A DNA stretch of 46,695 nt, from the NCBI RefSeq assembly GCF_025195085.2, contig NZ_JANAVY020000025.1, forward strand, positions 1 to 46,695, written 5' to 3'. How positions within the stretch are numbered: position 1 is the stretch's first letter; every line of letters starts with the position of its first letter. This stretch comes from Vibrio intestinalis. Its GTDB lineage: Bacteria; Pseudomonadota; Gammaproteobacteria; Enterobacterales; Vibrionaceae. This document shows, in pieces, positions 8,256-17,959 of this stretch. The translations under genes were made by a program, and so were the position numbers. Under the pieces are notes generated by a model. It saw only the letters and a program-made list of their open reading frames with translations, was not told the origin of the DNA and made no database searches.

Positions 8256-8586
8256 GTATTATATCTCGATAGATTAATTAAAAATTGGAGCTACTAAATA
8301 AGGCTTGAAGCAAAAGGTATCGCAGGATATGACGAATCAAATCGAAAGGAACTGAGAAGGTCTTGAACTATAAGTTATCAATAGCTCACTGTTTGAGCTA
8401 GTTAACACTATACACGGTGTAAATTAAATAGATATAGTTTTCTTTACCTATTTTTATTTATATTAAAAATCATAGGGTTAGAAATGGGGCGTTGACTCAT
8501 CTTGCCTCCTACTTCCCCTTCAATCACCAATAAACATCGTGTTACAGTGCCTTTTTATTACTGATATGCATGCCCAAGGAACAAAT

Positions 8587-9243
8587 GTGAGCGATATTAC
8601 CCCATCTAACTCAGCGCGGATAAGCAAGGCAGGCACAGTGACTAAACAAGCCAACTTAGCCCTATTTGATTTTGATGGCACGCTGACCAGCCAAGATGCT
8701 TATACGGCATTTCTCTTTTATGCCACGCCAAAATACCGCTTAGTATTGGGCATGCTGTTGGTTTGGCCTGTGGTGTTGCTGTACAAAATGGGCAAGCTAC
8801 CCGCTAGCAAAACTCGGCCAATATTGTCACGCGTGGCGTTTTGGCAGCGTAGCGTAAATAAGGTGAACCAAATTGCCGAACGCTACAACCAAGAGTTTTT
8901 ATCGCAAGTGATTCGGCCTAATGCACTTGAGCGCTTGCAGTGGCACCAACAACAAGGGGACGATGTTTACGTTGTCTCGGCATCGCTTAGCCCCTACTTA
9001 CAAGCGTGGTGTGAGCAACATGGGGTAAAACTGCTGTGTAGTGAGCTAGAACAGAAAGGTGAGCGCTATACAGGTCGCTATGTGTATGGTGATTGCAGTT
9101 TGGAAAATAAGGTCAAAGCGATTCAACGCTCGCTCAATCTCGATGATTACCCAAAGGTATACGCTTACGGTGATACCTATGAAGATAGGCCGATGCTCGC
9201 TCTAGCGAATGAGCGCTACTTTTGTTGGCGAAAGGAAGCCTAA
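8587..9243 (+). CDS. HAD-IB family phosphatase
   Basis: The start is set at GTG 8587, with AAGGA 6 bp upstream. An in-frame extension to 8539 has no ribosome site. The product is 218 residues. HAD motif I is LFDFDGTLTSQD with the nucleophile Asp and the acid/base Asp two residues later. Motif II is YVVSASLSPY. Motif III/IV is ENKVKAI followed by VYAYGDTYEDRPML. This pattern places it with SerB-like HAD subfamily IB phosphatases of the small-molecule type. A hydrophobic LGMLLVWPVVLLY segment lies in the cap. The substrate is unknown. The next gene is convergent. Confidence 0.85.
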   Translation: MSDITPSNSARISKAGTVTKQANLALFDFDGTLTSQDAYTAFLFYATPKYRLVLGMLLVWPVVLLYKMGKLPASKTRPILSRVAFWQRSVNKVNQIAERYNQEFLSQVIRPNALERLQWHQQQGDDVYVVSASLSPYLQAWCEQHGVKLLCSELEQKGERYTGRYVYGDCSLENKVKAIQRSLNLDDYPKVYAYGDTYEDRPMLALANERYFCWRKEA

Positions 9244-9285
9244 TACTAAAAGTAGGGGCAGTCGCCCGCCCCTGTCTGAAATTAC

Positions 9286-11274
9286 TTACAAGCCTTTTTG
9301 ATACTGCTTGTTGAGCGTTGGCGCAACCACTTGATGTAGTTGCTCGACGCTACTTTGATGCTCTTGTTTATTGAGCGCAGCAAGAAATAACGCGATCAAC
9401 TCTGCTTTACTCACCGTCACTTTAGTTTCTGTCTCAATTTGACGTAAATCGACCATCACATCCGTCAGTAAGTGGCTTAGCTGATCAATAACTTGCAGGT
9501 TGAGTACATTGTGCTCACTGTACAAACTGTTATGGCTGCCTTTTTGTTTATGAACAATATAAGGCGCATCTTTGAGGTTGATGATGGAAGTGCGCTTGCT
9601 ACAACGCTTTAAACACCCTTTGTTGAGCTTGATCTTCTTACAGCCAGAGGTTTGTTGAAATAAACACTGTCGGCTAGTTAACAAGGTATTTGGTCGATAC
9701 ACGTTATAGTAGGTGCGCATACCTTGCGGTCGCTTAATATGACGCATCTGCTTGAAGTTAAGCTCTTCCGATAAAAACGCGCCCGCAGCACCATACTCTT
9801 GCTGCAAGCAATGCAGCGCGTAAGAGTTGGTTGTATTAAGCTGTGAACCGGCAATCCAATTGAGCGACAGTTTCGCTGCAAGATGCCCCACACCAGCATT
9901 ATTGGTGATAAGTACACTCGGCCTAACCTCAGCAAGAAAACGCTCTACTGCAAGGTAATCATCATTAAGCATAATGGCAGGGAACCACGGTTTAAGCGCT
10001 GGATTCGCCTTAAATACCGCGATTAAATCATCACACTGAGCGGCAAAGTCCATTGGCATTTGCAGGTAAACCTCTACCTCTGGGTGTTGACAGTCAGGCA
10101 AGTCATCCAGTGATGAGATTAAAACGGATAATCGAGTCTGCTCAACGGGCTCTGCCTTAGCAAGCTGAGGCATTTCAGGTACATCAATCGCCCCCTTCAA
10201 GCTACTACCTGATTTAACGCTTTCAACATCAAAGCTCGACGTTTCACGTTCTACTTTTTGGATGATTTCCGTTTTGGCATCGTACAGCTCTTTCTTCACA
10301 GCGCTGATTTGCTGCTCTGAAGTGCATTGATAAATAGTCGAAAAATGCTTAACGGCATGATCGCGCGGGTTATCGATGTACATGTGCTTACCGATTTCAC
10401 CATTGAGGAAACCGTTGGTGAAATCTCGGTTGAACACAGTGTAAAGGGAGCGCGTATCGGTAAGCAATGGCTGACTATCGCATAAGCGATCTATCTGCTG
10501 ACGCCAATTATCCACTACGGTATAAACGTAGTGTGACTTCTTGATTCGGCCTTCCACTTTCAATGAATAAACGCCCGCTTCCGCTAATGCAGTCAGATCA
10601 CCAAAGGCTGAGTTGTCTTTCATGTTAAGCGGGTATTGGTTGCCCATGTCAGTGGTTTGGTATTGCTCTCGACATGGCTGACTACAACGGCCACGGTTGC
10701 CCGATGCACCATTACGTGCAGAACTGATATAACACAAACCCGAAAAGCCAATGCAGTAAGAACCATGAACGAACACTTCCATCAACACGTTGTGCTGATA
10801 ACCAAATTGCGCCAAATGGGCAATTTCATTGATGTTGAGCTCGCGGGAAAGATTAACTCGGCTTGCGCCGATCTGATTTAAAAAGAGGATCTGCCCTTCG
10901 TTGTGCGTATTAAGCTGTGTGGAAGCATGCACATCCAAATCAGGAAAGTGGTGTTTAAGAATATAACCTAAGCCCAGATCTTGAATGATCACACCATCGA
11001 TCTGAGTGGTATTCAGTTGGCTTAGTAAACGAACAATTGCGGCGATCTCGCTTTCTAAAATCAGCACATTCAAGGTAAGAAAGATCTTACACTGATGCTG
11101 ATGAGCAAGCGCCAGAACGCTGTTTAGGTTCTCTAGAGTTAAGTTGGTTGCTCGGTTGCGAGCATTAAAACGGTCTAAACCACAGTAAATCGCATCTGCG
11201 CCCGCGGCTATTGCCGCCTTAATTGACTCTAAATCTCCCCCAGGGGCTAACAATTCAAATTGCTCTCGTTTCAC
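9286..11274 (-). CDS. rlhA: 23S rRNA C2501 hydroxylation protein RlhA (U32 family)
   Basis: This 662-residue protein begins MKREQFELLAPGGDLESIKA, the signature of U32 'peptidase' proteins, which are now known to be RNA-hydroxylation enzymes. Iron-sulphur and substrate motifs are present: GFSGLCYISSARNGASGNRG then RCSQPCR, the cysteines conserved in the TrhP/RlhA branch. Later cysteines occur in the C-terminal half (SGCKKIKLNKGCLKRCSKR). Length and the long C-terminal domain fit E. coli RlhA (YdcP, about 650 residues), which makes 5-hydroxycytidine at C2501 of 23S rRNA using prephenate. It is convergent with the HAD gene. Paralogy with TrhP is the only real ambiguity. Confidence 0.85.
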   Translation of the reverse strand: MKREQFELLAPGGDLESIKAAIAAGADAIYCGLDRFNARNRATNLTLENLNSVLALAHQHQCKIFLTLNVLILESEIAAIVRLLSQLNTTQIDGVIIQDLGLGYILKHHFPDLDVHASTQLNTHNEGQILFLNQIGASRVNLSRELNINEIAHLAQFGYQHNVLMEVFVHGSYCIGFSGLCYISSARNGASGNRGRCSQPCREQYQTTDMGNQYPLNMKDNSAFGDLTALAEAGVYSLKVEGRIKKSHYVYTVVDNWRQQIDRLCDSQPLLTDTRSLYTVFNRDFTNGFLNGEIGKHMYIDNPRDHAVKHFSTIYQCTSEQQISAVKKELYDAKTEIIQKVERETSSFDVESVKSGSSLKGAIDVPEMPQLAKAEPVEQTRLSVLISSLDDLPDCQHPEVEVYLQMPMDFAAQCDDLIAVFKANPALKPWFPAIMLNDDYLAVERFLAEVRPSVLITNNAGVGHLAAKLSLNWIAGSQLNTTNSYALHCLQQEYGAAGAFLSEELNFKQMRHIKRPQGMRTYYNVYRPNTLLTSRQCLFQQTSGCKKIKLNKGCLKRCSKRTSIINLKDAPYIVHKQKGSHNSLYSEHNVLNLQVIDQLSHLLTDVMVDLRQIETETKVTVSKAELIALFLAALNKQEHQSSVEQLHQVVAPTLNKQYQKGL

Positions 11275-11396
11275 AGACTGTCTCTAATCTTGGCCATTAT
11301 TCTAAACGGCACGTATCTTACGGGTTTCAGCCTTGTGATGCGCAATTAGTTAACGTTTTATTAATCTGGGTCAATTCCATCACAACCCATAAACAT

Positions 11397-11420
11397 AAAG
11401 CCTGCAATTGCAGGCTTTTT
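11397..11420. terminator. Terminator after glpD
   Basis: AAAGCCTGCAATTGCAGGCTTT is a perfect palindrome with T-rich and A-rich flanks, so it can act on either strand. It lies 16 bp past the glpD stop codon and ends that transcript before rlhA. Confidence 0.85.
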
Positions 11421-11435
11421 AAGAGAAATGTTCGC

Positions 11436-12995
11436 TTAACTTGCTTGAGAAATGTTCACCACTTTTTGCTCAAGCTTTTGCTTTAAATAATCACCTAGCA
11501 CTTGTTGCTCATCCTCTTTCATGTACAGGCCAAGCTTGGTGCGACGCCATAAAATATCTTCATCTGTTAGCGCCATTTCAACGTTAATCAGGTAATCAAT
11601 TTCAAGTTGATATACCCCTTCTGCTTGCTCTGAGAAACAGTGGCCTAGATCCGCTTGACTAGTCACGCCAGACAGTAGCTCCCACGTTTGCGTGCCAAAC
11701 TGATTAACGTAGCGCTGAATAAGCTCAACAGATGCCCAAGAGTAATGTGCGTGAATTTGCTTCGCCAATTGCTCACGTGTACAACTAAAGTTACCGCCTG
11801 GTAGCGCGTGTGTTGCCGTCCAATCTCTGCCCATAGTAGGTAGGTATGGCGCCAATTTCTTCATCGCAGCTTCACCTAGCTTACGGTAAGTAGTCAACTT
11901 ACCACCAAACACTGACAATAATGGCGCATGATCAAATTCAGCTTCTATCTCTAGGGTGTAATCACGCGTGATGGCTTGTGGCGAGTCAGACTCATCATCA
12001 CAAAGTGGGCGAACGCCGCTGTATGTCCATACCACATCATCGCGAGTCAATTGATGAACAAAGTGCTGATTAACTATATCAATCAAGTAATCGACTTCAT
12101 CATCTGAGATCGCCACATCACGCGGATCGCCTTTGTATTCAACGTCGGTTGTACCAATAATGGAGAACTTATCTAAGTAAGGGATCATAAACACAATGCG
12201 GTTGTCTTTGTTTTGCATGATGTAAGCTTGAGGCTCATCATGAATACGCGGCACGACAATGTGTGAGCCTTTGATCAAACGAATGTTGCGCGGCGAAACT
12301 TGCTCTAAACCATCATCAAAGAACTGTTTAACCCATGGACCTGCGGCATTGACCAACGCTCTTGCTTTGCGCTCAAAACGTTGCCCTGTCATCACATCAT
12401 GAATGGTTACATTCCACACACCACCAACACGATGCGCTTTTTCCACGCGGCAGTAATTACGTACCTCGGCATTGTTCTCTTTCGCTGCCAATACATTAAG
12501 CAGTACCAAACGCGCATCATCGACCCAGCAATCTGAATATTCAAAACCAATTTTCATCTCAGGTTTGAGTAAACCCGATTTAGCCAGATTCACGGTTTTA
12601 CTGCCTGGCAGTGTGGTGCGCTTGCCTAGGTTGTCATACAGGAACATACCGCAGCGAATCATCCATGCTGGGCGCAAAAATGGGCGATGAGGTAGTCGAA
12701 AACGCATTGGCAACGCAACATGAGGCGCTTTACGTAGAATAACTTCGCGCTCTGCGAGTGCTTCCGAAACTAAACGAAACTCGTAGTGCTCTAGGTAACG
12801 TAAGCCACCGTGGATCAATTTAGAACTTGCCGAAGAAGTAGCCGAGGCGAAATCATTGGCTTCATATAGACCGACACTTAGCCCTCGTCCGGCCGCATCA
12901 GCCGCAATACCAGCACCATTAATACCGCCACCAATGACGATCAAGTCTAAAGTCGTAGATGTGTTATTCGTAGAAGAATTTTGTTGGATACTCAT
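11436..12995 (-). CDS. glpD: Aerobic glycerol-3-phosphate dehydrogenase GlpD
   Basis: This 519-residue flavoprotein has the FAD-binding dinucleotide motif LDLIVIGGGINGAGIAADAAGRG at residues 17-40 and the family blocks TSSASSKLIHGGLRYLE, NAAGPWV and GSHIVVPR. GVRPLCDD and VFGGKLTTYRKLGE follow. It oxidises sn-glycerol-3-phosphate to dihydroxyacetone phosphate and passes electrons to quinone at the inner membrane. Its length is close to that of E. coli GlpD (501). It sits with glpR, glpK and glpT, and GlpR-type operator-like sequences lie directly upstream, so repression by GlpR is likely. Confidence 0.97.
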   Translation of the reverse strand: MSIQQNSSTNNTSTTLDLIVIGGGINGAGIAADAAGRGLSVGLYEANDFASATSSASSKLIHGGLRYLEHYEFRLVSEALAEREVILRKAPHVALPMRFRLPHRPFLRPAWMIRCGMFLYDNLGKRTTLPGSKTVNLAKSGLLKPEMKIGFEYSDCWVDDARLVLLNVLAAKENNAEVRNYCRVEKAHRVGGVWNVTIHDVMTGQRFERKARALVNAAGPWVKQFFDDGLEQVSPRNIRLIKGSHIVVPRIHDEPQAYIMQNKDNRIVFMIPYLDKFSIIGTTDVEYKGDPRDVAISDDEVDYLIDIVNQHFVHQLTRDDVVWTYSGVRPLCDDESDSPQAITRDYTLEIEAEFDHAPLLSVFGGKLTTYRKLGEAAMKKLAPYLPTMGRDWTATHALPGGNFSCTREQLAKQIHAHYSWASVELIQRYVNQFGTQTWELLSGVTSQADLGHCFSEQAEGVYQLEIDYLINVEMALTDEDILWRRTKLGLYMKEDEQQVLGDYLKQKLEQKVVNISQAS

Positions 12996-13010
12996 AAATT
13001 TGACCTCTCG

Positions 13011-13098
13011 ATGAGCGAACGAGCATTTTAGAAACTCATTAGAGCGTAGATCGAGTTTCGTTTGCGGTCATCATATATTTTCGTTTATGAGCGTTTTG
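13011..13098 (-). promoter_or_regulatory. Putative GlpR operators upstream of glpD
   Basis: ATGAGCGAACGAGCATTTT (13011-13029) and TTTTCGTTTATGAGCG (13078-13093) are related in opposite orientation through the shared ATGAGCG and CGAA/TTCG elements seen in enterobacterial GlpR operators. Similar TTCGTTT motifs occur upstream of glpK and glpT. Exact boundaries are uncertain. Confidence 0.4.
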
Positions 13099-13112
13099 TG
13101 TGATTTAGACAC

Positions 13113-13144
13113 AAAAAAACCTCCACTGATCAACAGCAGAGGTT
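13113..13144 (-). terminator. Terminator of glpR
   Basis: AACCTC (13118-13123) pairs with GAGGTT (13139-13144). On the minus strand a run of seven T residues (complement of 13113-13119) follows the stem. It lies 29 bp beyond the glpR stop. Confidence 0.8.
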
Positions 13145-13172
13145 AGCATTAAGCAGTTATCAATGACGGAAT

Positions 13173-13964
13173 TTAGCCTTGAACGGAGTCCGACGAGCTG
13201 GTTTCGATCACTTCTAAAGGCACAGACGCTTCTTTCAAAATTGAGCGAATTTCATCTGGTGGCTGCTTATCCGTAAATACCATATTTAACTGAGCAATAT
13301 TGCCAAGTTTAACCATCGCATTACGACCAAACTTAGTATGGTCAACCGCTAAGAATACGCTGCGGCTATTATCAATGATGGCTTGTTTTACTCTCACTTC
13401 ATGGTAATCAAAGTCGAGCAGTGAGCCATCATAATCGATACCACTAATCCCTAAGATACCGAAATCTAAGCGAAATTGTTTTACAAAATCGAGCGTCGCT
13501 TCCCCGACGATGCCGCCATCACGGTTACGCACTTCGCCACCAGCGAGAATGACTTTGATCTCTGGATTAGGAAACAGAATCGTTGCGACATTGATGTTGT
13601 TGGTCACTACGCGAAGTTGTTTGTGGTTCTTATTGATTGCCCTTGCAACGGCTTCAGGCGTAGTGCCGATATCAATAAACAACGTTGCGCCGTCTGGAAT
13701 ATGTTTGACTAACTCTTCGGCAATCACGTCTTTCTCGTTAAAGTTGAGCGTTTTGCGCGTATTGTAAGAGGTATTTTCAGAGCTCAAAGGAATGGTAGCA
13801 CCACCATGATAACGACGAATCTTATTCTCGTCGGCCAAATCATTAAGATCGCGGCGAATGGTTTGCGGGCTAACGTTAAACTGTTCAACAAGCTCATCAG
13901 TACTGACGTAACCTTGCTTTTTAACTAGTTCAACGATTTGTTGGTGTCGTGGTATCTGCTTCAC
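13173..13964 (-). CDS. glpR: DeoR family glycerol-3-phosphate regulon repressor GlpR
   Basis: The start is set at GTG 13964, with AAGGGAG upstream. The open frame runs on to 14003, but 13 extra residues are unlike the family. The 263-residue product opens VKQIPRHQQIVELVKKQGYV, close to E. coli GlpR. It has the DeoR helix-turn-helix (STDELVEQFNVSPQTIRRDL), NKIRRYHGGA, and the C-terminal sugar-phosphate sensor with FIDIGTTPEAVARAI and GGEVRNRDGGIVGE. It represses glp genes and is released by glycerol-3-phosphate. It lies between glpD and glpK, all on the minus strand, each separated by a gap. Confidence 0.95.
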   Translation of the reverse strand: MKQIPRHQQIVELVKKQGYVSTDELVEQFNVSPQTIRRDLNDLADENKIRRYHGGATIPLSSENTSYNTRKTLNFNEKDVIAEELVKHIPDGATLFIDIGTTPEAVARAINKNHKQLRVVTNNINVATILFPNPEIKVILAGGEVRNRDGGIVGEATLDFVKQFRLDFGILGISGIDYDGSLLDFDYHEVRVKQAIIDNSRSVFLAVDHTKFGRNAMVKLGNIAQLNMVFTDKQPPDEIRSILKEASVPLEVIETSSSDSVQG

Positions 13965-14131
13965 TTCGCACTCCCTTGGCTTTGCTGATCGCCAATGCTT
14001 CAATTCGAAAATAGAACTTGCTCTATTGTGCTCGAATTAGCGCGATGTGAGAAGACAATGCTGACGCGAATCCGCGATCGAAGCCAAAAAAAGAGCGCCG
14101 AAGCACTCTTTTATTGATAAAACCGCAAGTA

Positions 14132-15649
14132 TTAATCGTCTTCATCGTGAAGTTCAGACCAAGTTTGCGCGCATTTTATCGCGCGTTTCCAACCTTTATA
14201 TCTTCGTTGTCGTTTTAGCTCATCTTCATGGGGTTCAAACGTTCTATCGAGTGTTGCTTTGTCTTTTAGTTCATCAATACAGCTCCAAAAACCAACCGCA
14301 AGGCCAGCCAAATAAGCCGCGCCAAGCGCCGTCACTTCGGTCACTTTTGGTCGATGGACTTCCGTGTTTAATACATCCGATTGAAATTGCATTAAAAAGT
14401 TGTTGGCTACCGCGCCACCATCCACTCGTAAGGTCTCCAAGCGAATGCCCGAGTCAGCCTGCATCGCATCGAGTACATCACGGGTTTGATAAGCAATACT
14501 TTCTAGTGTGGCGCGAATAATATGATTGGAGTTAACACCTCGCGTCAGGCCAACTATCGTGCCGCGCGCATAGGCATCCCAATATGGCGCGCCAAGCCCG
14601 GTAAATGCTGGTACTACATAGACGCCGTTAGATGAGTCCACTTTCGTGGCAAAGTATTCTGAGTCTTCTGCTCCAGCGAGAATTTTGAGCTCATCACGCA
14701 GCCATTGAATGGCCGCGCCGCCCATAAACACCGCACCTTCAAGAGCATAAGCTGGCTCACCACTCGGGCCACAAGCTAAGGTGGTTAATAGGCCATTACT
14801 GGATGTCACCTTCTCTTGGCCAGTATTCATCAGCAAGAAGCAGCCTGTGCCGTAGGTGTTCTTCGCTTGGCCTGCTTGCACACACATTTGACCATAGAGC
14901 GCCGCTTGTTGGTCTCCGGCGATGCCCGCGATAGGAATACGAGTGCCTCCTTTACCGCCAATATTGGTGCGGCCGTACACCTCCGAAGAGCGCTTAACTT
15001 CTGGCATCATAGAGGCCGGAATGTCCAGCGCTTGTAATAGGGTTTTATCCCAATTAAGGGTATTGATATTGAACAACATGGTACGTGAGGCGTTGGTATA
15101 ATCCGTTACGTGCACGCGGCCTTGGGTCATCTTCCAAACGAGCCATGTATCCACAGTACCAAACAGTAAATTGCCTGCATCTGCTTGTTCGCGCGCGCCT
15201 TCTACGTTATCTAAAATCCACTTCACTTTGGTGGCTGAGAAGTAAGGGTCTAACACCAAACCGGTATTATCACGAATGTACTCTTCCAAGCCTTGCTGCT
15301 TTAGCTGTTCACACATATCCGCTGTGCGTCGGCATTGCCACACAATGGCATTGTAGACAGGCTTACCAGTTTCTTTGTTCCAAACTATGGTGGTTTCACG
15401 TTGATTAGTGATACCTAAAGCTGCGATTTGATCGCTACGAACGCCTGTTTTAGCAATCACTTCAACTAGGGTAGAGCTTTGGCTTGCCCAGATTTCCATC
15501 GGATCATGTTCAACCCACCCTGCCTGCGGGTAAATTTGACTAAATTCACGCTGTGAGACACCTACCACATTCGCATCATGATCCAATATGACAGCGCGAG
15601 AACTTGTCGTGCCTTGGTCTAGGGCAACAATGTATTTTTGCTCACTCAT
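14132..15649 (-). CDS. glpK: Glycerol kinase GlpK
   Basis: This 505-residue FGGY kinase begins KYIVALDQGTTSSRAVILD, the phosphate-1 loop. It contains WVEHDPMEIW, ITNQRETTIVWNK, the FGGY-family block NTYGTGCFLLMNTG, and the ATP-binding AFTGLGAPYWD and LRVDGGAVANNFLMQFQSD. It phosphorylates glycerol to glycerol-3-phosphate in the cytoplasm. Its length matches E. coli GlpK (502). No glpF facilitator gene accompanies it in this window, in contrast to the enterobacterial glpFK operon. It is divergent from glpT. Confidence 0.97.
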   Translation of the reverse strand: MSEQKYIVALDQGTTSSRAVILDHDANVVGVSQREFSQIYPQAGWVEHDPMEIWASQSSTLVEVIAKTGVRSDQIAALGITNQRETTIVWNKETGKPVYNAIVWQCRRTADMCEQLKQQGLEEYIRDNTGLVLDPYFSATKVKWILDNVEGAREQADAGNLLFGTVDTWLVWKMTQGRVHVTDYTNASRTMLFNINTLNWDKTLLQALDIPASMMPEVKRSSEVYGRTNIGGKGGTRIPIAGIAGDQQAALYGQMCVQAGQAKNTYGTGCFLLMNTGQEKVTSSNGLLTTLACGPSGEPAYALEGAVFMGGAAIQWLRDELKILAGAEDSEYFATKVDSSNGVYVVPAFTGLGAPYWDAYARGTIVGLTRGVNSNHIIRATLESIAYQTRDVLDAMQADSGIRLETLRVDGGAVANNFLMQFQSDVLNTEVHRPKVTEVTALGAAYLAGLAVGFWSCIDELKDKATLDRTFEPHEDELKRQRRYKGWKRAIKCAQTWSELHDEDD

Positions 15650-15796
15650 GATAAGAACCCTTTTGTTTTTATGTTTATTTTAGTTGCAATTAGCTTGCTT
15701 GAGCCGACTAGGTTACGCAAATTCAAAAGGCAAAAACGCTGCCTACGCGACATATCAAACATTCCCTTGAGCGTATTTAAATCTCCATAACTTCTT

Positions 15797-15997
15797 TTTG
15801 TTCGTTTTTTATCGTTTATACAATTTATGGACAGTAACTAAATCTGGGGGAAATCGAATCTTCCTCTAACTAACCAATTCTAATTACATGTATTTAATAT
15901 AAATTAATCCCTGTGCAACATTTATCACAGAAATAAAAATGGAATTTCATAGAATGCACTCACTTTCGAACGAAGTTCTTTTTTGCTCGTTTGTGTT
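15797..15997. promoter_or_regulatory. glpK-glpT divergent control region with GlpR-like motifs
   Basis: The gap between the glpK start (15649) and the glpT start (16041) holds no gene. TTGTTCGTTTTTTATCGTTT (15799-15818) lies on the glpK side, and TTTCGAACGAAG (15964-15975) plus TTTTTTGCTCGTTTGTG (15981-15997) on the glpT side. These TTCG/CGAA-containing AT-rich blocks resemble GlpR sites. This is inference by similarity only. Confidence 0.35.
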
Positions 15998-16040
15998 TTT
16001 TGTCCCCCTACCATCGCTCAAAAACATAATGAGGTACCTC

Positions 16041-17423
16041 ATGTTTGGAATATTCAAACCTAAGGCACACATCGACCGTTTGTCGGCAGGCAAAGTCGAT
16101 AGCACATACTCCCGCTTACGTTGGCAACTGTTTATCGGTATTTTCGTCGGCTACGCAGGTTACTATCTAGTTCGCAAAAACTTCAGTCTGGCAATGCCAT
16201 ACCTAATCGAGCAGGGCTACAGCCGTGGCGACTTAGGTGTCGCATTGGCTGCCGTTTCTATCGCTTATGGCCTGTCTAAATTTTTAATGGGTAGCGTTTC
16301 TGACCGCTCTAACCCTCGGTACTTTTTAAGTGCAGGCCTATTAATGTCAGCCTTGGTCATGTTCTGCTTTGGCTTTATGCCATGGGCAACCGGCAGTATT
16401 ACCGCCATGTTTATTTTGCTGTTCTTAAATGGCTGGTTCCAAGGTATGGGTTGGCCCGCCTGTGGACGAACCATGGTGCACTGGTGGTCACGCAAAGAAC
16501 GGGGTGAGATCGTTTCTGTTTGGAACGTGGCACACAATGTCGGTGGCGGTTTAATTGGTCCTTTGTTTATTCTTGGTCTTTGGGCCTTCAATGACGACTG
16601 GCGCACTGCATTCTATGTACCTGCATTCTTCGCAACTTTAGTGGCGATCTTTATCTGGTTCACACTACGCGATACCCCTCAATCTTGTGGCCTGCCACCG
16701 ATTGAAGAGTACAAAGACGATTATCCAGATGACTACAATCAATCACACGAACAAGAGATGACCGCTAAAGAGATCTTCTTTAAGTATGTTTTCTCCAACA
16801 AGCTGCTTTGGTCTATCGCGATTGCCAATGCTTTCGTTTATTTGATTCGCTACGGTGTGCTCGACTGGGCTCCGGTTTACCTGAAAGAAGCCAAAGAGTT
16901 CTCAGTTGATAAATCTTCTTGGGCTTACTTCCTTTATGAGTGGGCGGGCATACCGGGCACACTGCTGTGTGGTTGGATCTCAGACAAACTGTTTAAAGGC
17001 CGCCGCGCCCCTGCTGGTATCTTGTTTATGGTTCTCGTTACCGTGGCAGTCATGGTTTACTGGTTTAACCCAGCGGGTAACCCAACTATCGATATGATGG
17101 CATTGGTGGCAATTGGCTTCTTGATTTACGGCCCTGTGATGTTGATCGGTTTATACGCACTAGAACTAGCACCGAAGAAAGCCGCGGGTACAGCCGCAGG
17201 TTTAACAGGCTTATTTGGCTACCTAGGCGGCGCGGTAGCAGCCAATGCAATACTTGGCTACACCGTAGACCACTTCGGCTGGGATGGCGGCTTTATTATC
17301 TTAGTCGGCTCTTGTATCACCTCGATTGTCTGCTTAACTTATGCGTTTCTTGGTGAGCGTGCACACCACCAGCAGCTCGAACAACAGAAGCAATTAGAAG
17401 AGCAAAAAATAGCTGAGTGCTGA
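16041..17423 (+). CDS. glpT: Glycerol-3-phosphate:phosphate antiporter GlpT
   Basis: The start is ATG 16041 (MFGIFKP...), matching the E. coli GlpT N-terminus and preceded by GAGG. An upstream in-frame extension to 15939 is not supported. The 460-residue product is a major facilitator superfamily organophosphate antiporter with 12 expected membrane helices. Conserved blocks are RRLRW-like SRLRWQLFIGIFVGY, YYLVRKNFSLAMPYL with its substrate-binding Arg, GSVSDRSNPR, GWFQGMGWPACGRTMVHWWS, and APKKAAGTAAGLTGLFGYLG. It exchanges glycerol-3-phosphate for inorganic phosphate across the inner membrane. A strong terminator follows. Confidence 0.96.
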   Translation: MFGIFKPKAHIDRLSAGKVDSTYSRLRWQLFIGIFVGYAGYYLVRKNFSLAMPYLIEQGYSRGDLGVALAAVSIAYGLSKFLMGSVSDRSNPRYFLSAGLLMSALVMFCFGFMPWATGSITAMFILLFLNGWFQGMGWPACGRTMVHWWSRKERGEIVSVWNVAHNVGGGLIGPLFILGLWAFNDDWRTAFYVPAFFATLVAIFIWFTLRDTPQSCGLPPIEEYKDDYPDDYNQSHEQEMTAKEIFFKYVFSNKLLWSIAIANAFVYLIRYGVLDWAPVYLKEAKEFSVDKSSWAYFLYEWAGIPGTLLCGWISDKLFKGRRAPAGILFMVLVTVAVMVYWFNPAGNPTIDMMALVAIGFLIYGPVMLIGLYALELAPKKAAGTAAGLTGLFGYLGGAVAANAILGYTVDHFGWDGGFIILVGSCITSIVCLTYAFLGERAHHQQLEQQKQLEEQKIAEC

Positions 17424-17451
17424 TCATTATAATTTGAATGCCTTCATCGAC

Positions 17452-17480
17452 AACGCCCACATTAGTGGGCGTTTTATTTA
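17452..17480 (+). terminator. Terminator of glpT
   Basis: AACGCCCAC (17452-17460) and GTGGGCGTT (17465-17473) form the stem, followed by TTATTTATT. Confidence 0.85.
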
Positions 17481-17656
17481 TTGGCTGACCATTTTCTACT
17501 TAGTAAACATTCCTTTCACTTCATAGGGTTAGTCAATCACGGTAAATTTGTAAATTTAGACTAGATAAGCCTTCCATTTTTGATTTCAACACTTGGAATT
17601 ATAAAATTCAACGGTACAATACCTCCCCAATTAAAAGTAGCACTACATCTCGTTTC

Positions 17657-17953
17657 ATGGACATCATTGTATTAAGCGGCTTTATCATTGTCGCAGACAA
17701 CGACTTATCATCCGTTAAGCAGGCACTGACGAAACACTGCCAATTAACTGAGCAAGAGTCAGGATGCCTTTGTTTTCAGGTCACCCAAGACCCAAATAAT
17801 CCGAATCGTTTTGACGTCTATGAAGAGTTTGTTGATCAAGCCGCATTCGACTTCCATCAACAGCGCGTTGCGAACTCTGATTGGGGGCGAATCAGCAAAA
17901 ACGTTGAGCGCCACTATAAAATTACAACCAAACCATTACCTAAACAGGAATAA
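17657..17953 (+). CDS. ABM-domain (antibiotic biosynthesis monooxygenase-like) protein
   Basis: This 98-residue protein fits the dimeric alpha-beta barrel ABM family (YgiN/LsrG-like). It has a strand-forming IIVLSGFIIVADN, the ESGCLCFQVTQDP turn with the conserved E-x-G-C, then RFDVYEEFVDQAAFDFHQQ. These proteins include quinol monooxygenases and autoinducer-2 isomerases, so the reaction cannot be fixed. The gene precedes the first RDD protein by 6 bp and likely shares its transcript. No strong ribosome site precedes ATG 17657. Confidence 0.75.
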   Translation: MDIIVLSGFIIVADNDLSSVKQALTKHCQLTEQESGCLCFQVTQDPNNPNRFDVYEEFVDQAAFDFHQQRVANSDWGRISKNVERHYKITTKPLPKQE

Positions 17954-17959
17954 CAAATT

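Noticed and set aside
15911..15930. Possible CRP site upstream of glpT
   Set aside because: TGTGC and TCACA are separated by 8 bp, where CRP sites need 6 bp between the TGTGA and TCACA half-sites.
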